A stretch of 35,152 nt of DNA, from IMG/VR virus record IMGVR_UViG_3300027704_000069, positions 1 through 35,152 of that record; one strand, given 5' to 3'. The position numbers were made by a program, and so were the translations under genes. The DNA comes from a virus. Within the stretch, counting starts at the first letter, position 1; each line of letters begins with the position of its first letter. The notes under the pieces are model-generated. The model saw only the letters and a list, made by a program, of their open reading frames with translations. It was not told the origin of the DNA and did not search any database. This document shows positions 19,801 to 26,930 of this stretch, piece after piece.

Positions 19801-19899
19801 ATAATCAAATGCTTGAAAGTTAGCATTAATATATGATTCGTAAATTACTGTGTAGTCTTCAGCTGCAAATAGTTTATTTTGTCTTGATTTCTGTGCCAT
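16810..19899 (-). CDS. 6: Baseplate wedge subunit gp6
   Basis: The 1029-residue protein has the gp6 hallmarks: an N-terminal helical region (SYINANFQAFDYDTIRSAMV, DHVRNNYPENYNDWVESAEF), then QFGHNLAYRLDLNARNNFIS and a middle part that resembles gpJ-type baseplate proteins (EAAPKNYASQDRMITAQDYN). gp6 dimers tie neighbouring wedges together in the T4 baseplate. T4 gp6 is about 660 residues, so this one carries extra beta-rich insertions in its second half. ATG 19899 lies 2 bp after gp25, and gp25-gp6-giant protein form one unit. Residues 62-75 are a direct duplication (VSLLDVV VSLLDVV) from a 21-bp tandem repeat in an otherwise conserved-looking motif. Confidence 0.9.
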   Translation of the reverse strand: MAQKSRQNKLFAAEDYTVIYESYINANFQAFDYDTIRSAMVDHVRNNYPENYNDWVESAEFVSLLDVVVSLLDVVAQFGHNLAYRLDLNARNNFISTSQRQESVYKLAEFLGYQPRRNVPAYGEMKVMSVKTNEAIIGSAGDSLGGKDIMYEISNNVNNLDDFITVVNAVLENNNQYGSPKKSVVINNVTTDFYDLNNTPNQIKFDVTGSVLGTSSVYNVISSDYDNTATTFTEKSPNPVGSVGIYFKNDGKGIKSTNTGFFFGVKQGSLFYEDFNIASPIDNISLDIGAKNVNSTDVWVQNINTTSNVTKEWSKVTDVNSNVIYNNLASGQRDIFSVKTREDNKISILFADKTFGNIPKDTIRVWYRTSVNSTYIVRPDDLPNKRVQVNYTGADGNLYTATFGIQLKQPISNASANETLDEIREAAPKNYASQDRMITAQDYNTLLGNATGGILKIKSINRTFSGHSRYSKFSDPTGTYSNLYLTGKDAAVNKTDKLISVSTASTDSPQLVYDKHIKNILNNDEFVNLYYIGFRNAFTTLRDTTHSYTPNSVVWQNPSETATGLLTGYITESAVITRVGTTATDYMKHITPGALIEFTSGSTTKWAKVVDIFAHGLGIEGTGVAAGSPTGKRADGTGAITLDTVIPDNATINIIYPALARTFSVKEQNLILAYIKANRSFTIRYDYINKNWLVDTSPAVFNAGDAFPTFDTLPTSWVVYFNSTGTAFDIYLRTTRINFSSASVKLGNITNELELGTYTKKAKRDKIGLIGVSSGSIATIGSYYVYGFENTDSTIYRLTLIDGNADSRPDNPDVFIETSAIGTTGLNFEWEHIASENQVVDPSFTNVIDVFALTKAYDTEYKNYLKGTVLVEPLPPTSYELGMKFTGVVEKKAISDTIVFKPVKYKPMFGNYAEQHLQAKFRIIKLYGSNITDSDLKSRTVTAINNFFDASNWDFGETFYFTELAAYVHKQLAGVLSSFVIVPQGTNSGFGDLFEYTPNSNELIIPDVDTDDIDIIENITATNISKTGY
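19674..19715. repeat. Exact 21-bp tandem duplication in gp6
   Basis: 19674-19694 and 19695-19715 are identical and in frame, encoding VSLLDVV twice at residues 62-75 of gp6. Confidence 0.95.
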
Positions 19900-19901
19900 A
19901 A

Positions 19902-20285
19902 TTAAAACTCTGCGTCTTGTTCGAATTCTCTGTCGAACTTAATCTGTAACTCTGTTACAGTTGTTGTTGGTAAGTAAATAAGTTCTACACTAATTGTAAC
20001 TGCGTGTTTGTCTGCATTGACTTTAACGTGTGTATTACTAACATTAAATCTTGGATCGTATGTTATTACGTTATATACTTCTTCTTCTATTGCATCCAGT
20101 GTTGATTGATCCAGTGGTTCAAAGACGTATAGTGGCAAGTCACACCCAAATGTAGGGTCTGTCCATTTCTCTCCTTTACGGATTTTGAAATGATTTAGTA
20201 AGTCTTGCTTAGCCAAATCTATGCCAGTCAGACGTTGACTAGTGTAGGGATTGTTTATTGTTGTATAGCCGATTATATTACTCAT
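19902..20285 (-). CDS. 25: Baseplate wedge subunit gp25
   Basis: A 127-residue protein of the GPW/gp25 family, the lysozyme-like-named baseplate protein that starts sheath assembly. It shows the family core: an N-terminal helix (TGIDLAKQDLLNHFKIRKGE), then TDPTFGCDLPLYVFEPLD, and DPRFNVSNTHVKV near the C-terminal beta sheet. The usual EPR triad reads EPL here. The length is close to T4 gp25 (132). ATG 20285 has no Shine-Dalgarno. Instead a CATAAATA late element ends six bases upstream, so transcription is predicted to begin at or next to the A of the start codon. It is followed at once by gp6. Confidence 0.93.
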   Translation of the reverse strand: MSNIIGYTTINNPYTSQRLTGIDLAKQDLLNHFKIRKGEKWTDPTFGCDLPLYVFEPLDQSTLDAIEEEVYNVITYDPRFNVSNTHVKVNADKHAVTISVELIYLPTTTVTELQIKFDREFEQDAEF

Positions 20286-20290
20286 ACAAC

Positions 20291-20298
20291 TATTTATG
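20291..20298 (-). promoter_or_regulatory. Late promoter element CATAAATA abutting gp25 start
   Basis: Minus-strand CATAAATA, five bases before ATG 20285. With the T4 spacing (element at -13 to -6) the +1 base would be the A of the ATG, giving a leaderless mRNA. Confidence 0.5.
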
Positions 20299-20318
20299 CG
20301 ATTAATTATCTATGTAGT

Positions 20319-20861
20319 TTATGATTGGAGAATTAGCTTATCTTCTGGCCATTTTATGTAATCTTGCCAATATAAACATGGAATTATTATTTGATGTGTC
20401 TTTTCAGAGTAGTTTATCTTGTGCCAACTTGGAACAGTTGGGATGTTGATTGGAGTTGATAGCTTATCGCCTTTTTTAACATTGCATGGACCACATGCAC
20501 TTACTGTGTTCTCCCACGTAAGTCTACCACCGCGTGACTTAGGAATTACATGATCTATTGTTAACTCGGCAAAAATGAATTGATCACCACAATACTGACA
20601 ACAATGATCGTCTCTTAGGTACAAATTCCGTCGCGAGTATTTTGCTTTAACCGGTTGCTTATGATATGTGTTTAACATGATTATACTAGGACACGGTATA
20701 GTAATTGATTCCGAATGTAAGTACACGTCATCATAACTTCTAATTACACGCACCTTCTCCAGAAAGACAGCCTTGACTGCATCTTGCCAACTAACGGTGC
20801 TTAATGGTAATATTGATAATGGTTGCCCATCAGCGTTCAGTAGTAATACACTGTTATTCAA
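20319..20861 (-). CDS. HNH endonuclease, 180 aa
   Basis: The N-terminus (LLLNADGQPLSILPLSTVSW) and core match the free-standing HNH nucleases common in bacteria and phages. A zinc knuckle is formed by C88-C91 (CQYC) and C123-C126 (CGPC), flanking the ELTIDHVIPKSRGG motif (DH at 103-104) and Asn118 in the WEN segment, so all catalytic positions look intact. No ATG is available before the conserved N-terminus. The start is TTG 20861 with AAGGA eight bases upstream. It has its own late-type element (20887) and lies inside the baseplate block between the lysozyme-like gene and gp25, a placement typical of mobile homing nucleases, though a DNA-packaging or defence role is possible. Confidence 0.9.
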   Translation of the reverse strand: MNNSVLLLNADGQPLSILPLSTVSWQDAVKAVFLEKVRVIRSYDDVYLHSESITIPCPSIIMLNTYHKQPVKAKYSRRNLYLRDDHCCQYCGDQFIFAELTIDHVIPKSRGGRLTWENTVSACGPCNVKKGDKLSTPINIPTVPSWHKINYSEKTHQIIIPCLYWQDYIKWPEDKLILQS

Positions 20862-20886
20862 GATTATATTCCTTGTGATTATAAAG

Positions 20887-20894
20887 TATTTATG
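20887..20894 (-). promoter_or_regulatory. Late promoter element CATAAATA
   Basis: Minus-strand CATAAATA in the 37-bp gap upstream of the HNH gene. The predicted start near 20881 leaves a 20-nt leader with AAGGA. Confidence 0.55.
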
Positions 20895-20898
20895 GGTT

Positions 20899-21624
20899 TT
20901 AACTTAGTTGTTTTACTAAAAGTCTTTTTTTACTTTCAGTCATGTTTGCTAAGAATCTATTCGTTTCAGCATAGTAAACATACTCTGCTTGTGTTTTTTG
21001 TTCGTCTGTAAGTTGGTTAGTTTTATAATCTTTAATAAGACGTTGTAAATTTTGTTCTTTAATAAGAGTCCTATCTTTATAAGAGCCATAATCACTTAAC
21101 ATTAATATCTTGGCTTCAAGTTGTCTGGTTGTTCGGTCAAGTCCACTAAGTGTTAATGCAGTTGCTACATGATCCCATTTTCTATCTTTAATATCATCTA
21201 GTATATAAAACTTTCTATCTTCAGTTCCTACGTAACTAAATGTGCTAGTTGCAATATATAAACTTAACATGGCATCGTATTGCGACTGTGTGAGTGTTGA
21301 TAATGGAAATATTTTTTTAAATATACGTTCTTTATCTTTAAACATTTCTAAATAAAGTGTATAGGCTGCTGATTCTATTAATCCAGTGCCTGCTATTGCA
21401 TCAGCATCTTTGCTTGCATATCCAATTGTTGTTACGCCGTCGAGTGTGCTTTTATATCCTTTCCAATTGATTAATCTAAGTTTAAAGTTAATTATTTTAT
21501 CACTTGCTTCTAAGTCAGATAAGTTAACTAATGTATTTGTTGATATTGCATCTATGTCAGTAAATAGACTGTAGTCTATTAGATTTTTTGCATCAACGGT
21601 TGATTGTAAATTAGTAACTGGCAT
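20899..21624 (-). CDS. GH24 lysozyme-fold protein lacking the catalytic Glu, 241 aa
   Basis: Residues 47-175 follow the phage lysozyme (GH24) pattern: LRLINWKGYKSTLDGVTTIG aligns with the catalytic hairpin, LTQSQYDAMLSLYIATSTF (111-129) with the conserved LTxxQxDAL...F helix, and GLDRTTRQLEAKIL (161-174) with the GLxxRRxxE element. The catalytic Glu of the EG pair is Lys (K55-G56) and the GYG motif is GYA, so hydrolase activity is unlikely. Residues 1-46 and the helical tail from about 175 are unrelated to lysozyme. ATG 21624 overlaps the gp5 stop as TAATG and has AAGGAAG upstream. Position directly after gp5 suggests a structural role at the puncturing device, where T4 carries its lysozyme inside gp5. 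Family assignment is by eye. Confidence 0.65.
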   Translation of the reverse strand: MPVTNLQSTVDAKNLIDYSLFTDIDAISTNTLVNLSDLEASDKIINFKLRLINWKGYKSTLDGVTTIGYASKDADAIAGTGLIESAAYTLYLEMFKDKERIFKKIFPLSTLTQSQYDAMLSLYIATSTFSYVGTEDRKFYILDDIKDRKWDHVATALTLSGLDRTTRQLEAKILMLSDYGSYKDRTLIKEQNLQRLIKDYKTNQLTDEQKTQAEYVYYAETNRFLANMTESKKRLLVKQLS

Positions 21625-22823
21625 TATGTTCTTCCTTTATTAACTGGTGCTTTTTCTGTAACTCCCTTAACACCAAGCCATGGATGATGTTCTGGTACTC
21701 TACTTGCTGCACTTGTTAGTACATTATCGTTTACTGTTTGATTTTGTATTGTAGTTTTTGTTGGAGCTTTAGCTGCTGGCCCATTCATATCTATTTGTGT
21801 GCCAACCATAATGAGGTTTCCAACAGCATTCAGATGATAGTTTTGTGCATGTACTTTAATATCTAATGCACTGTGTACATCTATTCCACCAACGCTTGTT
21901 TCTAATTTTATTCCATCGCTGCCGGTGCTTTTTATATTAACACCTTGCTCGGCTTCCATATTAATACTGCCTTTTGCGTGTACATTGTAATCACCTTCAG
22001 TGTGAACGCTTACTCCGCCTTTACTATAAATGTCTACTTTACCGTCGTTATCCATTTCAATCCAAGCATCTCCGTTTTGTGTTGTAACAAATATAAATCC
22101 TGAAGTATCGTCTAATAATATTTGAGCGCCTTCTTTAGTTCTTAGTCTAATGTTTTTACTTGTTCCAGTTTCATCACCATCATCTAATGTAAACACATGA
22201 CCGTCACGTGTTGTTATGCCAAATACTTTACTTGGTGACTCTCGTCTCGCACTACTTTGACTATGGCCTCTTACGTAATCTAAACTTAATCCTTGCTCGG
22301 TTAATATTGCTTGCATTTTAGTGTCTGCTGGCTTAGTATCAGGATCATTGTTATCATGTGGATTTTTTTCCATTGCAGATCCAGTTATTACATCACCGCC
22401 GTTATAAACGTTGCCACTTGATCTTCCGCCCATCATAGCATTTCTGTCTTTTGCTATAAGTGATCCAATTACAATGCCCTGTTCCACACTGCTCGTAAAT
22501 GCAACCACTACGTTTGTTCCAACTTCGGGCGGTTGCGGCCACATGCCGTAACTTACTGGCGTTTCGCTATCTAGTGTGACGTCTTTTCCGCTGTCTAAAA
22601 TTTTAGTGTGTCCGCCGAACGGAACTGCTAATAAACATATAGTTTCAGTGTCTTTTGAACCGAAGTCAGCGATTCGTACAGTTATTCTTCCTGTATATAA
22701 ACTATCTGTATTAGTAATTACTTCTGCAATATATATTCCGTGCAGGGTATTAATATTTTCTGAGCCGCCTTGCAGCCCTCTTTTTGAAACTTTTACTCCG
22801 TCACTTTTTAGTATTCCTGCCAT
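21624..22823 (-). CDS. 5: gp5-like baseplate central spike (OB fold and beta-helix)
   Basis: Residues about 28-125 form an OB-fold domain as in gp5/VgrG spikes (GIYIAEVITNTDSLYTGRIT, then PQPPEVGTNVVVAFTSSVEQ). After a linker, residues about 205-345 are a regular beta-strand array (VDIYSKGGVSVHTEGDYNVH, GSINMEAEQGVNIKSTGSDG) expected to trimerise into a needle. The tail SRVPEHHPWLG is seen in marine T4-like gp5 proteins. Unlike T4 gp5 (575 residues) there is no lysozyme domain between the OB fold and the needle. ATG 22823 has GGAGG five bases upstream, one base after the hub gene stop. It punctures the outer membrane during infection. Confidence 0.88.
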   Translation of the reverse strand: MAGILKSDGVKVSKRGLQGGSENINTLHGIYIAEVITNTDSLYTGRITVRIADFGSKDTETICLLAVPFGGHTKILDSGKDVTLDSETPVSYGMWPQPPEVGTNVVVAFTSSVEQGIVIGSLIAKDRNAMMGGRSSGNVYNGGDVITGSAMEKNPHDNNDPDTKPADTKMQAILTEQGLSLDYVRGHSQSSARRESPSKVFGITTRDGHVFTLDDGDETGTSKNIRLRTKEGAQILLDDTSGFIFVTTQNGDAWIEMDNDGKVDIYSKGGVSVHTEGDYNVHAKGSINMEAEQGVNIKSTGSDGIKLETSVGGIDVHSALDIKVHAQNYHLNAVGNLIMVGTQIDMNGPAAKAPTKTTIQNQTVNDNVLTSAASRVPEHHPWLGVKGVTEKAPVNKGRT

Positions 22824-22824
22824 G

Positions 22825-25266
22825 TTATCCTCCGTATTCTAATTTTATTAATTGCGGTAATGTTAATAATGTATTGGTTGTTATATCTTTCATACCGTTT
22901 AATGTTTGTGTAAACGCTCCACCTTGGAACCTGCTGTCTATTGAGATTATTTTATAAATACCCGAAGACACCAAATCAACAGGGCCTTTTATTTGAAGTT
23001 CTAAAAGATCATTAACGTTAGGATTATATTGTAAAAATGCTATTAATGCATCTTGTGTCTCCCAGTCTGGCAATGATACTGTTCCATCTACAGCCACATT
23101 CTTTTTATTTCCCATCCAGTATGGGTCGCCTTTTATTTCAATTGACAACGACATTGCATCTTGTTCTCGTCTTGCTGATTCTGATAGAATGTTTGCTATC
23201 AATGAATTACTTGTATCTGTTGTAGATTTTCCAGCTTGCTCTTCTATCGATAGTTCTCTTTTTTCATAGTTAACTAGATCATTATATAATGCATCAACAT
23301 TATACTTAGTATCTTCTAAGTATACGCTAGTGTCTTCAGCGGGTCTTGGATTTTTCGTAGTAGTATCTATTATAGAACCCGAAAACTGTTGCATTGCATC
23401 TGCATGATAAAAACCATCCATGGGAGTTCTTGCTGTTACAAATAATGCTTCTAAATCAAGTTGATAATTTATTACTTCTATGTTTGTTCCTGAATATAGA
23501 TATGTATATAATTTTTCAATAGGCATGTTTTTAAATTTTTCATTTTGAAAATTAGTATCAGTAAAGTTTGTTACATGACTGCCTTCAGCTGGAACAGTTC
23601 CAGAGTATCCTATTGCGATTGTTAATTTAATTATAATTGGTTCAAATGCAGTACCATCCTCTTCGGTTAATGTGCCTCTAACTATTGATGTAGCTTTCTG
23701 GCCAATCTTAGCATATGACATTTCAGGTGTAACTACAATATAAGGAGTTCTTTCTAGTGCGTTCATTTCAGTTACAAATTTAGACCACGTAGGACAGTTT
23801 TTTTGTATTGCGTCTTTTATATACGAAGGTAATGCAGTTTCAGATTTAACTGTTAGCTGTGCCATATCTACGTTTGTAAGCGACGTAGCATGGCCAGCTG
23901 CTGTTGTTGCATCCACTACACCCACCCACGGTTGTGAGTCTAGTGTAAAATCTTTAACTAGTTTGGTGTATCTTGCTTTTGTTTTTGTTGACTGATTAAA
24001 TACAATTTGAAACGTCTTTGCTTGAACGCCGCCGGACGTTATCTCCCTTTCACTCAATTTATTTAGCTCGGCTGCATTTAATCCAGCTTGTAATTGTGAA
24101 GCAAATGTGTCTACTGTGTTAAAGTTATTAACGTTAATATTGGTATGCGTTACAGCTTCCGTTAGTGCAACCTTTATGAAATTCATTGCAACAATATTAT
24201 ACCTGGTGCCTCCTGGGCTAGTTGTGCTTCTAATTTGACTTATACGAATAGGATAGAAGAAAACACCTGGGTACTTAGTACTGCCTCCGGTGGTTGCATC
24301 TCTGCCAATAAATTCTAATTTTAATACATAATTTTGAGAATATAAATTTTGAGGTTTGTTTAATTTTACACCAGCTCGTAAAACTTTATCTAAAAATGTA
24401 AAGCCTAACGTTTCAAATAAATCAAATTGTATTATACCTGGTGTAGTATTACCGTGTGCTTGTCCTGGTGTAACTCTTGACGCCATTGCAAAGTTATCTA
24501 ATGTAAACTCAGTAGTGACTCCTTGTTCGGCTACAATCTTTGCTTTATCAGCGGTTAGTGCTGCGGTATCATTGCCATATAAGATTGATGTGTCATTCCA
24601 TACTTCGTTGCTTACAATATACAGCGTCCATTTATATGAGGGGCTGTCTACGGTACTCATCCAGTTAGGAGTTATAACAGAGTCTGATGTGTTAGCAATC
24701 TTGTTTTTATTAGTACCTTTAGCTGAAGCAGTGTCTGTAGATTGTTTTGCGTATTCGTTTCTTGGGCCTTCAAAATTTCCTGGATTAAAATCAGTTTCTT
24801 GTCCTGCAAGTTGGTTTTCAGATAATGGCGACCCGTTTGCTAAATTAACACCAGTTTTTAGAATCGCATCTGTGTATTTGCCATCAGCACCTACTGTTGC
24901 GCCTTCTTGGTGCGCCATTGATTTAATTAGTTTGGCAGTGAGTTCTGGATTGTCTTTTAATGATCCTAAGTCAGCATTTGCATCAACACCTAAATCGCTT
25001 GCTACTTTAGCAATATATGCGTCAGTCTTATTGTAGTCTGGTGGCCCCGGAGGCGCCCACCTTGTTATAATATCAGCTATTGAATTGTTTCCATGCTTTT
25101 CTTGACTTGTGTATAAATTCTTTGCGGCTGCTCGTACACCGTACTCTGGATTAGAAAATTTAACAAAGCCAGCATTACTGCCTTTGGCGCCCACCCAGGT
25201 GTCATTACTTGTTCTAATGTTTAATGGATTGTTATTTCTATCAGATAGTGATGGTAGTGTTGCCAT
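22825..25266 (-). CDS. Baseplate hub protein with N-terminal peptidoglycan-hydrolase-like domain, 813 aa
   Basis: Residues 1-150 (LSDRNNNPLNIRTSNDTWVG, GFVKFSNPEYGVRAAAKNLY, ITRWAPPGPPDYNKTDAYI, VASDLGVDANADL) belong to a virion-associated domain known from other phage structural proteins and believed to act on peptidoglycan. The rest is a long beta-rich protein: TPNWMSTVDSPSYKWTLYIV at about residue 200, and near the end LSIEIKGDPYWMG plus SSGIYKIISIDSRFQGGAFT, which fit gp27/gpD-type hub proteins that cradle the gp5 spike. ATG 25266 has only a weak AAGG upstream; the gene starts 1 bp after gp53. The hub identity rests on position between gp53 and gp5 and on the C-terminal motifs. I infer that this hub, not gp5, brings the cell-wall-degrading activity. 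Confidence 0.7.
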   Translation of the reverse strand: MATLPSLSDRNNNPLNIRTSNDTWVGAKGSNAGFVKFSNPEYGVRAAAKNLYTSQEKHGNNSIADIITRWAPPGPPDYNKTDAYIAKVASDLGVDANADLGSLKDNPELTAKLIKSMAHQEGATVGADGKYTDAILKTGVNLANGSPLSENQLAGQETDFNPGNFEGPRNEYAKQSTDTASAKGTNKNKIANTSDSVITPNWMSTVDSPSYKWTLYIVSNEVWNDTSILYGNDTAALTADKAKIVAEQGVTTEFTLDNFAMASRVTPGQAHGNTTPGIIQFDLFETLGFTFLDKVLRAGVKLNKPQNLYSQNYVLKLEFIGRDATTGGSTKYPGVFFYPIRISQIRSTTSPGGTRYNIVAMNFIKVALTEAVTHTNINVNNFNTVDTFASQLQAGLNAAELNKLSEREITSGGVQAKTFQIVFNQSTKTKARYTKLVKDFTLDSQPWVGVVDATTAAGHATSLTNVDMAQLTVKSETALPSYIKDAIQKNCPTWSKFVTEMNALERTPYIVVTPEMSYAKIGQKATSIVRGTLTEEDGTAFEPIIIKLTIAIGYSGTVPAEGSHVTNFTDTNFQNEKFKNMPIEKLYTYLYSGTNIEVINYQLDLEALFVTARTPMDGFYHADAMQQFSGSIIDTTTKNPRPAEDTSVYLEDTKYNVDALYNDLVNYEKRELSIEEQAGKSTTDTSNSLIANILSESARREQDAMSLSIEIKGDPYWMGNKKNVAVDGTVSLPDWETQDALIAFLQYNPNVNDLLELQIKGPVDLVSSGIYKIISIDSRFQGGAFTQTLNGMKDITTNTLLTLPQLIKLEYGG

Positions 25267-25267
25267 G

Positions 25268-25552
25268 TTATGCGAACCTTGTAGGGACTAAAATAATTAC
25301 ACCTTCCTTAAAGTCTATTATTGGATCTTTTAATTTGTCTTGATTGAATAATGCAAATACCCACCATAATTTAGCATTGCCATATAAGTCATATGCTAGC
25401 AAGTCTGGTTTCTCATCATACTTTGCGTCTAGTGTTACGCTAGTTGTTGTTGTATTTTTTACATCAATGCTATTTACGTCAAGTACATCTAGGTATTGAT
25501 TATTAATAGTGCTTGTATTTCTGTATACACTATCTTGTCTATATGAAGCCAT
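25268..25552 (-). CDS. 53: Baseplate wedge subunit gp53
   Basis: A 94-residue protein whose C-terminal half is the gp53/LysM-like fold: KPDLLAYDLYGNAKLWWVFA, then NQDKLKDPIIDFKEGVIILV and the closing PTRFA. In T4, gp53 (196 residues) clamps the wedges to the hub; this copy is about half that length, as in other marine T4-like phages. The start is placed at ATG 25552 because AAAGGAGGT lies eight bases upstream. A longer reading from 25588 would give 12 more residues but has no such site and overlaps the previous gene further. With this start the overlap is 14 bp. Confidence 0.88.
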   Translation of the reverse strand: MASYRQDSVYRNTSTINNQYLDVLDVNSIDVKNTTTTSVTLDAKYDEKPDLLAYDLYGNAKLWWVFALFNQDKLKDPIIDFKEGVIILVPTRFA

Positions 25553-26186
25553 TAGTGTTACCTCCTTTAAGTAGATTGCCGCTTGCAAATGTTCGTATGT
25601 TAAAGTTATCTTTAATTCGTTTTGGTGTAAGTTGTGTTGTTAATTCAGCTGCAACTAATACTAGTGTTGGTACGCTGATCAGTTCACCGCCAATGTTAAC
25701 TTCAACGTAGTCAGTATCCTCTGGTAACGTGTATGTAAAGTTTCTTAGCACTACGGGAACATTTTTGGCATGTACTGTTCCATAACAACTAAATTTTAGT
25801 ATTGGTGGTGGAGTACCTGCTTTAGCGCCTGCTTGAATACCAAAGTCTGATTTCATACAAGACTTTAAGAAATGTAATGCTGCTGCTGTATATTTTGCTT
25901 CTTCTATTGTGTTTGAAGCAAACATAGCTGTTACTGACATATTAGGATTTGGAGTATTCATGTAAAAGTTTTGTTGAGATATGGATCCAGTTGTTTCGTG
26001 TGTTCCATAGTTTGCACTGTGGCTCATCATAATAGTAGGAGTAAGTGGGAATACTATTCCTAGATCTTTTCCTCCGGCATGTACAAGTGGACTTAATATG
26101 TGGTTCGTTAATCCTCCGGTACCAGCGTCAAATGGCTTACCTTTTTGTTTCATTACTAGTTTTGCTTTGTGTGTTATACCTGCCAT
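25539..26186 (-). CDS. Baseplate/tail-tube-initiator-like protein (gp48/gp54-like), 215 aa
   Basis: The middle of the protein (FPLTPTIMMSHSANYGTHET, then NMSVTAMFASNTIEEAKYTA, LHFLKSCMKSDFG) is the pattern of the small baseplate proteins that cap the hub and start the tail tube: a strand, a helix with (Y)TAAALHFL(K/R)S, and a following FG. The segment FSCYGTVHAKNVPVVLRNFT also fits. In T4 this role is taken by gp48 and gp54, which are longer, so the exact counterpart is open. ATG 26186 overlaps the upstream stop as TAATG. It lies between the nucleotidyltransferase gene and gp53 in the unit started at 26862. Confidence 0.6.
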   Translation of the reverse strand: MAGITHKAKLVMKQKGKPFDAGTGGLTNHILSPLVHAGGKDLGIVFPLTPTIMMSHSANYGTHETTGSISQQNFYMNTPNPNMSVTAMFASNTIEEAKYTAAALHFLKSCMKSDFGIQAGAKAGTPPPILKFSCYGTVHAKNVPVVLRNFTYTLPEDTDYVEVNIGGELISVPTLVLVAAELTTQLTPKRIKDNFNIRTFASGNLLKGGNTNGFI

Positions 26187-26833
26187 TACGTTAGCCTCTC
26201 TTCTATAAACCCAAATACTTGAGGGTCCATCTTACCAAAGAATTTTGTAAACTCTTGTTGTTTTTGTTCTGGACTAGCTTCGCTTGCCATTGTCTGTCTA
26301 AAGTCGCTTGCACTCATTCCACCTTGCATAACTGGTGCTACGTATACGTAACCTCTATCTTGTGCAGTTGGAATTAATTCGTCCATATTGTCTGGCATCT
26401 TATGTAAGAAACCTTCGCCACCTGTTGCAAGTCTGTCTGCATCTTTTGCACCATAAACAAGTATTGTTGCAGTAGTTTCTGGGTCTTTGCCAATAGCTGC
26501 TAAATCTGGTCGATATGGATTTGTGTTGATTATCTTATCCCCAGGTATATTAAACATCTTATTCATAATGGATGCCTTCTCATCAAATGTAAATGGATTC
26601 TTACTGAGTTCGCCTCGTTGAATATCAGTAAGTTTTCCTGTTGCATCTGCTTTTGCAATAAGTCCTTGCACTTTTGCAGACACCATTGTGGCGATAAATA
26701 CATTATCCGCACCAAACTTGTTTACAAGATGATTATATACATCTTGATGTGCTTTGTGCATAGGCTGGAATCGACCGCCATAGAATACGGCAATGTCGCT
26801 TACTCCTTCTTTTAAAATGTGTTCAATTAACAT
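26186..26833 (-). CDS. NMN-adenylyltransferase/cytidylyltransferase-like enzyme, 215 aa
   Basis: The nucleotidyltransferase signature is at residues 18-29 (YGGRFQPMHKAH), where HKAH stands for the HxGH motif that binds the triphosphate. Near residue 171 the protein has GGMSASDFR, matching the (I)SxxxxR motif that completes the ATP site. The GRFQP variant is most like NadM/NadR-type NMN adenylyltransferases, which make NAD from NMN and ATP; cytidylyltransferases share the fold, so the substrate is not certain. ATG 26833 has GGAGAG eight bases upstream. Unusually for a metabolic enzyme it heads the late baseplate unit, with the GATAAATA element at 26855 giving a 16-nt leader. Confidence 0.75.
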   Translation of the reverse strand: MLIEHILKEGVSDIAVFYGGRFQPMHKAHQDVYNHLVNKFGADNVFIATMVSAKVQGLIAKADATGKLTDIQRGELSKNPFTFDEKASIMNKMFNIPGDKIINTNPYRPDLAAIGKDPETTATILVYGAKDADRLATGGEGFLHKMPDNMDELIPTAQDRGYVYVAPVMQGGMSASDFRQTMASEASPEQKQQEFTKFFGKMDPQVFGFIEERLT

Positions 26834-26854
26834 GATACTACTCTCCGTTCGTAG

Positions 26855-26862
26855 TATTTATC
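26855..26862 (-). promoter_or_regulatory. Late promoter element GATAAATA
   Basis: Minus-strand GATAAATA, 22 bp before ATG 26833, in the 97-bp divergent gap facing the gp55 operon. Confidence 0.55.
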
Positions 26863-26878
26863 AATTTAAAATAAGTGG

Positions 26879-26907
26879 TTGACGAAACTGCATTCATTTA
26901 GTATAAT
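26879..26907 (+). promoter_or_regulatory. Sigma-70 promoter of the gp55-gp47-gp46 operon
   Basis: TTGACG (26879-26884), a 17-bp spacer and TATAAT (26902-26907), eleven of twelve consensus bases, 23 bp before ATG 26931. Confidence 0.85.
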
Positions 26908-26930
26908 GTAAGCTAATAAAGGAAAAATCA

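Noticed and set aside
24356-25036. Plus-strand open frame of 226 codons
   Set aside because: Fully antisense to the hub gene, which has clear protein motifs; no promoter or ribosome binding site.
25268-25588. Longer gp53 start at 25588
   Set aside because: The strong AAAGGAGGT precedes the ATG at 25552 and the extra residues are not gp53-like.
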